From assembly GCA_031269245.1 (NCBI GenBank), contig JAISZL010000081.1:1-51163 (forward strand): a stretch of 51,163 bases of DNA, written 5' to 3'. Positions 44,426 through 51,163 of this stretch are shown one piece after another. This DNA comes from Synergistaceae bacterium. GTDB taxonomy: Bacteria > Synergistota > Synergistia > Synergistales > Synergistaceae. The position numbers were made by a program, and so were the translations under genes. How positions within the stretch are numbered: the first letter of the stretch is position 1; each line of letters opens with the position of its first letter. The notes below the pieces were generated by a model, which made no database searches, was not told the origin of the DNA, and saw only the letters and a list, made by a program, of their open reading frames with translations.

Positions 44426-45364
44426 ATGAGCGGACAATTCTGTCACAGCTGCGGAGCTTCCATTGGCGACGACGACGTGTTCTGCCGCAGGTGCGGTACG
44501 AAGAGGAAGACCGATATCTTGGATGTCCCCTCCGATGCCGCGCCGGAGATGGAGGAGTCGCGGTTCTGCTTCAACTGCGGAGCTCGCCTTGTCGCGGGCG
44601 GGCGATTCTGCCATAACTGCGGAGTTTCCCAGACCGATCCGGCACAGAAGAGCTTCGGGAACCCTTTGGCGCATTCTCGCTCACAGTACCGCCGGGAGTA
44701 TAGACCGGGATTGCCCGCGAAGAAGAGGAGCGTTTTTCGAGTGCTTGTGTCATTCCTCCTGTTTCTGGCGGTCGTCGTCGGCGCGTGTTTTGCCGCGTAC
44801 ATGTATTTTCTCCGCGACATACCGTGGAGGGATGTGGTTGCGCTCATCACCGGACGCGGGAGCGAGTCCGCCAGGGAGGAGAGCGTGGTGCCTCTTACGC
44901 CGGAGGAGAGGGAGCTCGCCGGGATTTCGATGGACATGGGTGCTACCGCGTCCGCGGATGCCGAGGTCTCTGAGGACGCATCTCGGGAGGCCGGATCTCC
45001 CGCGCCGGGTGAAATCCCGTCCGCCGATCATACTACCTTGCCTCCCGCGATGCTTCGCTACGCCTGGTCCCAGCCGGATGAGAGCGGTTTCAGCCAGCCC
45101 GTGGTCATAGATCAGTCGGGGGATTTCGTGCGGGATGCGACGTTCACGGGCGTGGTCATGGGCAATCGCGTACGTATGCGCGCTGAGCCGAACACCACGT
45201 GCGACACGATGAGGCACTTCAGCAGGGATGCCCTTCTGGACGTCGTAGGGCGCTATTCGTCCGCCAACGACAGGCATTTCTGGTTCAACGTCCGCTCCGA
45301 CGGGAAGATTGGGTGGATATACGGCGAATTCCTGCGCGTAATAGAGTCCCCGAAGGCGCCATAA
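44426..45364 (+). CDS. zinc-ribbon membrane protein with SH3-like C-terminal domain
   Basis: A 312-residue protein. It has two N-terminal zinc ribbons, Cys6/Cys9/Cys20/Cys23 (FCHSCG...FCRRCG) and Cys48/Cys51/Cys62/Cys65 (FCFNCG...FCHNCG). A basic stretch and one membrane segment (103-127) follow. Then come an acidic, Ala/Ser/Glu-rich linker (145-215) and a bacterial SH3-type domain (about 230-305: GVVMGNRVRMRAEPNTTC, LLDVVGRYS, WFNVRSDGKIGWIYGEFL). The ribbons should face the cytosol and the SH3 domain the wall. Function is unknown; wall binding or sensing is inferred. ATG 44426 with GAGGAG upstream is preferred to a start 12 codons earlier. Confidence 0.82.
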   Translation: MSGQFCHSCGASIGDDDVFCRRCGTKRKTDILDVPSDAAPEMEESRFCFNCGARLVAGGRFCHNCGVSQTDPAQKSFGNPLAHSRSQYRREYRPGLPAKKRSVFRVLVSFLLFLAVVVGACFAAYMYFLRDIPWRDVVALITGRGSESAREESVVPLTPEERELAGISMDMGATASADAEVSEDASREAGSPAPGEIPSADHTTLPPAMLRYAWSQPDESGFSQPVVIDQSGDFVRDATFTGVVMGNRVRMRAEPNTTCDTMRHFSRDALLDVVGRYSSANDRHFWFNVRSDGKIGWIYGEFLRVIESPKAP

Positions 45365-45445
45365 AGCCCCTCTGACTCGCGAATTGGCGGAACAGCAGCC
45401 GGGGAGGACGCCAGTCCGCCAAGCGCCTTCGGCACCGTCCCGGCG

Positions 45446-47473
45446 TCAATAAGCCTCATCAAGGGCCGGCTGCGAGCCCATCTTGAAGTGGGAGAGGCGC
45501 TTCTTCATCTCCTCGACTGAGCCGGACATGTTCTCCGCGGATACGGAGACCGAGTCACCTATGGATGAAGCCCGTTCGCTCAGGCCATGCAAGTCCGACA
45601 TCTTCCGCGATATCTGCTCCGTGCTTCTGTTTATCGCCTCCATAGCGTTCGTTATCTCGGCGCTCGACGCCGCCTGTTCCTGCGCGATGGCAGCGATCCC
45701 CTGGATGGATTCGTTCGTGCTGGTTATCTCCGCCAGCGCTGAGTTCAGCCCCGTGACAGCGACGTTCGCCGTGGACATGATTTGCTTCACGATCTCGACG
45801 GAATCCTCCGTCGCCGATATCGCGTCTCCCGCGTTGTGGCTGAGGGCCGACACGAGGGCCTCCACGCTCTTTGACGCGTTGCGTGACTCTTCGGCGAGCT
45901 TGCGGACCTCATCCGCGACGACGGCAAAACCCCTTCCCGCCTCCCCTGCCCTGGCAGCCTCAATTGCCGCGTTCAAGGCGAGGAGATTCGTCTGGTCCGC
46001 GATAGACGCGATGACGTCCATGAAGTTGGATATTTCGGAGACCGAGCCGGACAATTCTCGGATTTTCCTCTGGTTCTCGAGCGTTCTCTCATCTACTATA
46101 CTGATGTGGCTGACGAGGTCGTTTACGGTTAGGACCGCTTCTTTCGAGATTTTCGTGGTCTTGGCGAGCGAGTCCGCGCCGTCTATGGACATCTTTGCCA
46201 CGGAATTTGCCCCGTGCGCCATCTCCAATATGTTCCGGCTGCCCCTCTCGACCGCCTCGGCGTTGGCGTCGCACAGGCGTGAGACCTCGTCGATGAGCGA
46301 CTTGGTCTGGATCATCGCGTCGCTGTTGTCCCGCGAGAGAGCGGTCAGCATACCCGTGTTCTCGGTGATCGAGTCAGACGTGTTCACCACTTGCCAAAGG
46401 GAACCCCTCTGGGAGGAGATCATGCTGGACAGCGACATGACGAGCGATCCCAGCTCGTTTCTTCCCTCGTAGTCAAAGTCCTCCGATGTGATCGTGAGGT
46501 CGCCGCCCCTGCCTCTCTCAGTGAGATGGACTATCCTCTCCAGCGGCTTCGATATCCTCCCAGCGAGCCAGAAGGAGACGGCTGACGCAAACGCCAGCAC
46601 CGCCAGCGAAATCGATCCCACCGCCTTCATCGAGGATGTTATCGCCTGATACATGCTGCTCAGGGATTTTCCCGTGAAGAGCATTCCCACGATCTTGCCC
46701 GACCCCGGATCCTTGATGGGGGAATAGTGGGCCAAGTACGGAATGCCGAATATCTCCAACGTGTCGGAATAATCTTCACCCTTTTGCAGGACCTTATCGA
46801 CCACGGATTGAGACGCGTCCGTGCCCACGACTCTCCGGCCGTTTTCCCGCAACGTCGTGTTGATCCTTGTTTTATCGGCGAACACGGTGGCCTCGGTTCC
46901 GAAAAGAGCCTTCACCTTATCGACCAGATCCTGATTCTCCAGAGACATCGCGGTTCTGAGCATCCCGACGATTTCACCGTTATACCTGACAGGAGTGCCG
47001 CAGTAGTAACCGAGTTTTGTGGACGTCGCGGTCATGAACATCTCATAGGCATTGCCCCGAAACGCGTTTTTCACGTCCGCGTCGTTACCGATGTTGTCGC
47101 CGATCCTCTCCTTGTCGTGGGGGCGCGCGAGAACTAGGCCGTCAGCGGCGGCTATTACCAGGATATCTGTGCCGCTCGCGTCCATCAGCGGCTTCGTCAA
47201 ATTATAAATGCCCTTTGAGTTCCTTTCGCTCATAAGCAGGGCAAGTTCGGTCATTTCAGCCAGCTTGTCCCTGAACGCGCGAGTCTGGATCATCTTGTCC
47301 GACAGTGTCCTCTCAAAGCCGTCAGCGGCGCGAACTGTCTCCTCGTAGGCGCTCGCCCGCATGTAGCCGTTGAAATAGCGCATCGCGGCGATTGACGTGC
47401 AGACTACGGATACCAGGACCAGAAGGAAGGAGACTATGATAATCTGCGTTCCAATTTTCAAGTTCTTAAACAA
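45446..47473 (-). CDS. methyl-accepting chemotaxis protein with periplasmic Cache-like sensor
   Basis: A 675-residue receptor. There is a membrane segment near 10-31, a periplasmic sensor of about 250 residues ([20 protein letters not shown]... [20 protein letters not shown]... [15 protein letters not shown], single-Cache type), and a second membrane segment near 288-309. A HAMP-like linker and a long signalling coiled coil follow, with the hairpin tip [19 protein letters not shown] and [16 protein letters not shown]. It reports a small ligand to CheA/CheW, which are not in the window. The start is TTG behind GGGAGGT. With the flagellin at the left end it supports motility. The ligand is unknown. 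Confidence 0.94.
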   Translation of the reverse strand: MFKNLKIGTQIIIVSFLLVLVSVVCTSIAAMRYFNGYMRASAYEETVRAADGFERTLSDKMIQTRAFRDKLAEMTELALLMSERNSKGIYNLTKPLMDASGTDILVIAAADGLVLARPHDKERIGDNIGNDADVKNAFRGNAYEMFMTATSTKLGYYCGTPVRYNGEIVGMLRTAMSLENQDLVDKVKALFGTEATVFADKTRINTTLRENGRRVVGTDASQSVVDKVLQKGEDYSDTLEIFGIPYLAHYSPIKDPGSGKIVGMLFTGKSLSSMYQAITSSMKAVGSISLAVLAFASAVSFWLAGRISKPLERIVHLTERGRGGDLTITSEDFDYEGRNELGSLVMSLSSMISSQRGSLWQVVNTSDSITENTGMLTALSRDNSDAMIQTKSLIDEVSRLCDANAEAVERGSRNILEMAHGANSVAKMSIDGADSLAKTTKISKEAVLTVNDLVSHISIVDERTLENQRKIRELSGSVSEISNFMDVIASIADQTNLLALNAAIEAARAGEAGRGFAVVADEVRKLAEESRNASKSVEALVSALSHNAGDAISATEDSVEIVKQIMSTANVAVTGLNSALAEITSTNESIQGIAAIAQEQAASSAEITNAMEAINRSTEQISRKMSDLHGLSERASSIGDSVSVSAENMSGSVEEMKKRLSHFKMGSQPALDEAY

Positions 47474-47618
47474 GTATACGACCTCCCTAATTCACTGTTG
47501 GAACGAATTAGCCGCGCTGAAGCTATGTTCGGCGAGGTATGACAGACAAAACGAAGCACTCCACCCGCGCAAATCGCCGTAGAACGCCATTTAGCCGACC
47601 CCAGCCCTAGTGTTTGCT

Positions 47619-47647
47619 ATATTAACATTTTATAAATTTTTTAACAA
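47619..47647 (-). promoter_or_regulatory. promoter of the chemotaxis receptor gene
   Basis: On the minus strand: TTGTTA, a 17-bp spacer, then TAATAT, within an AT-rich stretch about 145 bp before the TTG start. I looked for a sigma-28 (flagellar) promoter and saw only a mis-spaced partial match. Confidence 0.5.
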
Positions 47648-47786
47648 GTAAGTCTCTATGCGCCTACAGATTTGTACAAATTTTACGCTTAAATCAAACA
47701 TATGAGTGATAGCAATGCTTTAGCGTCTGCCCACTGTACTGTAACCTGACATTATCACCGTCCGGTGACAGGCTTCAAAAGATATC

Positions 47787-47815
47787 TTGACATAGCTGGG
47801 GAGGCCTGATATGAT
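47787..47815 (+). promoter_or_regulatory. near-consensus sigma-70 promoter of the str operon
   Basis: A perfect TTGACA (47787-47792), a 17-bp spacer and TATGAT (47810-47815). Transcription would start near 47822 and give a leader of about 140 nt before rpsL. This is the strongest promoter in the window, as expected for ribosomal-protein and elongation-factor genes. Confidence 0.8.
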
Positions 47816-47959
47816 TTCCCTCACTTCTGCTCAGCGGGCAGTGTTGTGTCCGTGCGTGTGTTTATGCGGGGGAGTTGGATTTGAAAATTCCATTTTTATA
47901 TTATGGATGCGAATGTCGAAGATAAAACTTCGGACAACTTAATGGAAGGAGGAGACAAT

Positions 47960-48334
47960 TTGCCAAGTATTGCGCAGCTTATCAGGCATGGCCGCAAGGA
48001 CAAGAGGACGAGGTCGACCGCTCCTGCGCTTCAGGAGAACCCGCAGCGCAGGGGGGTGTGCACTCGCGTCTACACGGTCACCCCAAAAAAGCCAAACTCG
48101 GCTCTTCGCAAGGTCGCTCGTGTGCGTCTGACGAACGGCATAGAGATTACGGCTTACATTCCGGGAATCGGGCACAATCTTCAGGAGCACTCCGTCGTTC
48201 TGGTGCGCGGAGGCCGCGTGAAGGACCTGCCGGGTGTTCGCTATCACATTGTTCGCGGTACGCTGGACTGCGGCGGGGTCGAAAACCGTAAGCAGAGCCG
48301 TTCGAAGTACGGCGCGCGTACGCCTAAAAAATAG
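47960..48334 (+). CDS. rpsL: 30S ribosomal protein S12
   Basis: 124 residues; S12 lies at the decoding centre. The family sequence is clear: [63 protein letters not shown] and [12 protein letters not shown]. The lysines at the classic streptomycin positions (TPKKPNS and GRVKDLPG) are wild type. The start must be the TTG at 47960: AAGGAGGAG lies just upstream and the family N-terminus begins there. An ATG at 47903 in the same frame lacks a ribosome site and would add 19 unconserved residues. Confidence 0.97.
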   Translation: MPSIAQLIRHGRKDKRTRSTAPALQENPQRRGVCTRVYTVTPKKPNSALRKVARVRLTNGIEITAYIPGIGHNLQEHSVVLVRGGRVKDLPGVRYHIVRGTLDCGGVENRKQSRSKYGARTPKK

Positions 48335-48350
48335 GAGAGGAGCATTATAT

Positions 48351-48821
48351 ATGCCGCGTAAAGGGCATGTCAGGCCGAGGGTTACACCGCCGGATTCGGT
48401 GTTTTCCAACGCCTCAATAGCTAAATTCGTAAATTGTCTCATGCTGGACGGGAAGAAGAGCACCGCCGAGCGCATACTTTATGGGGCTCTCGACATCGCC
48501 TCCTCTCGGCTCAGCATCGAGCCCGTTGAGGTGTACGAAAAGGCCATGAACAACGTCAGGCCGCAGATAGAGGTCCGTCCGCGGCGCGTTGGCGGCGCCA
48601 CGTACCAGGTTCCGGTCGAGATCCGCCCGGACAGGGCTCAGGCGCTCGCGATCAGGTGGATTATCCAGTACTCGCGCGCGAGGAAGGGCATCCCCATGGT
48701 GGAGCGCCTCGCCAGGGAGTTGGCCGACGCGTGCAAGGGGGAGGGCGGCTCCGTCAAAAAACGCGAGGACACGCACCGCATGGCCGAGGCGAACAGGGCT
48801 TTTGCGCACTACCGCTGGTAG
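48351..48821 (+). CDS. rpsG: 30S ribosomal protein S7
   Basis: 156 residues, the usual length. S7 nucleates assembly of the 30S head. Typical segments are [62 protein letters not shown] and the C-terminal [30 protein letters not shown] precedes the ATG, 16 bp after rpsL. The order rpsL-rpsG-fusA-tuf is the classic str operon. Confidence 0.98.
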   Translation: MPRKGHVRPRVTPPDSVFSNASIAKFVNCLMLDGKKSTAERILYGALDIASSRLSIEPVEVYEKAMNNVRPQIEVRPRRVGGATYQVPVEIRPDRAQALAIRWIIQYSRARKGIPMVERLARELADACKGEGGSVKKREDTHRMAEANRAFAHYRW

Positions 48822-48884
48822 CGCCAGGTCTTGCTGGTAGCGATGGACGCACGCATTATGAAGTTTACGGTGTAAAAATACCAT

Positions 48885-50951
<2,067 letters not shown>

Positions 50952-50996
50952 GGCATAATTTAATTTTACACAAAATTTACAGGAGGCTTGAGAGAG

Positions 50997-51163
50997 ATGG
51001 CAAAGGCGAAGTTTGAGAGGAACAAGCCGCATTTGAACATAGGGACGATAGGGCATATCGACCACGGCAAGACGACGCTGACAGCGGCGATAACGAAGAC
51101 GCTCGCGCGCCGTGGATTTGCGGATTTCACGCCGTTCGACATGATCGACAAGGCGCCGGAGGA
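50997..51163 (+). CDS. tuf: elongation factor Tu, 5' end (cut by window edge)
   Basis: The first 55 complete codons of EF-Tu, the GTPase that brings aminoacyl-tRNA to the ribosome. [20 protein letters not shown] followed by [10 protein letters not shown] contains the G1 loop; the usual GHVDHGKT reads GHIDHGKT. The insert [20 protein letters not shown] has the length expected before the switch I region. AGGAGG lies 10 bp before the ATG. It is the last gene of the str operon seen here. Confidence 0.97.
   Translation, partial: MAKAKFERNKPHLNIGTIGHIDHGKTTLTAAITKTLARRGFADFTPFDMIDKAPE

Noticed and set aside
47474-47618. Sigma-28 promoter before the chemotaxis receptor
   Set aside because: A TAAA and a GGCGAT-like block exist, but the spacing is about 4 bp too short; a sigma-70 type promoter further upstream is better.
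47903-47959. N-terminal extension of S12 from an upstream ATG
   Set aside because: No ribosome site at the ATG, while AAGGAGGAG sits directly before the TTG that gives the family N-terminus.

Overview
The window is about 51 kb of GC-rich bacterial chromosome with ordinary, densely packed genes on both strands. It contains no rRNA or tRNA gene, prophage, insertion sequence with a transposase, or CRISPR array that I can see. The gene set fits an anaerobic diderm, most likely of the phylum Synergistota. The outer-membrane side is shown by two Skp/OmpH-type periplasmic chaperones. Genes more often met in Firmicutes-like lineages are also present: RNase J, a split glycine dehydrogenase gcvPA/gcvPB, csaB, DUF4321 and DUF5693. 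Corrinoid methyl transfer, rubrerythrin and an Ahb-type (siroheme-route) heme module suggest anaerobic life. The phylum is inferred from protein style and gene order, not from a search. The genus cannot be read from this window.

Layout. 1-588: 3' end of a flagellin gene. 589-3025: a probable lipoprotein amidohydrolase behind an unusual pair of inverted operator-like sites. 3290-9339 (minus strand): an XRE regulator, then a four-gene module (corrinoid protein, MttB-family methyltransferase, hydantoinase/oxoprolinase-type ATPase, DUF1638 protein) read leftward from a promoter near 9.5 kb. 10.0-19.0 kb (plus): the complete glycine cleavage system (gcvT, gcvH, gcvPA, gcvPB, lpdA), then folP, folK and a YgiQ radical-SAM gene, so a tetrahydrofolate-using enzyme system sits with genes for folate synthesis. 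19.3-22.9 kb: two ompH paralogues, an adenosine-specific kinase and RNase J. 23.0-29.4 kb: a Na/phosphate cotransporter, then uppP, DUF4321, maf, DUF5693 and csaB, a wall-polymer set. 29.7-36.0 kb: ftsE, ftsX, a LytM peptidase, a carboxy-terminal protease, a divergent polysaccharide deacetylase and purA. 36.1-39.4 kb: rimI, an AhbC-like radical-SAM gene, a single gene fusing AhbA and AhbB, and a flavin split-barrel protein. 39.4-42.9 kb (minus): CCA-adding enzyme, alanine dehydrogenase and an ECF-transporter S component. 43.2-47.5 kb: rubrerythrin, a zinc-ribbon/SH3 membrane protein and a chemotaxis receptor. 47.8 kb to the end: the str operon (rpsL, rpsG, fusA, start of tuf) behind a near-consensus promoter.

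The most unusual features are these. A dispersed, modular intergenic repeat family occurs in at least ten places; one copy has terminal inverted repeats and looks like a non-autonomous mobile element. A 25-bp inverted pair brackets the amidohydrolase promoter, with centres 157 bp apart. A fused AhbA-AhbB siroheme decarboxylase adjoins an AhbC-like enzyme. A corrinoid methyltransferase module carries an ASKHA-type ATPase and a DUF1638 protein but no visible second methyltransferase or iron-sulfur activator. All start choices and promoters were read by eye.
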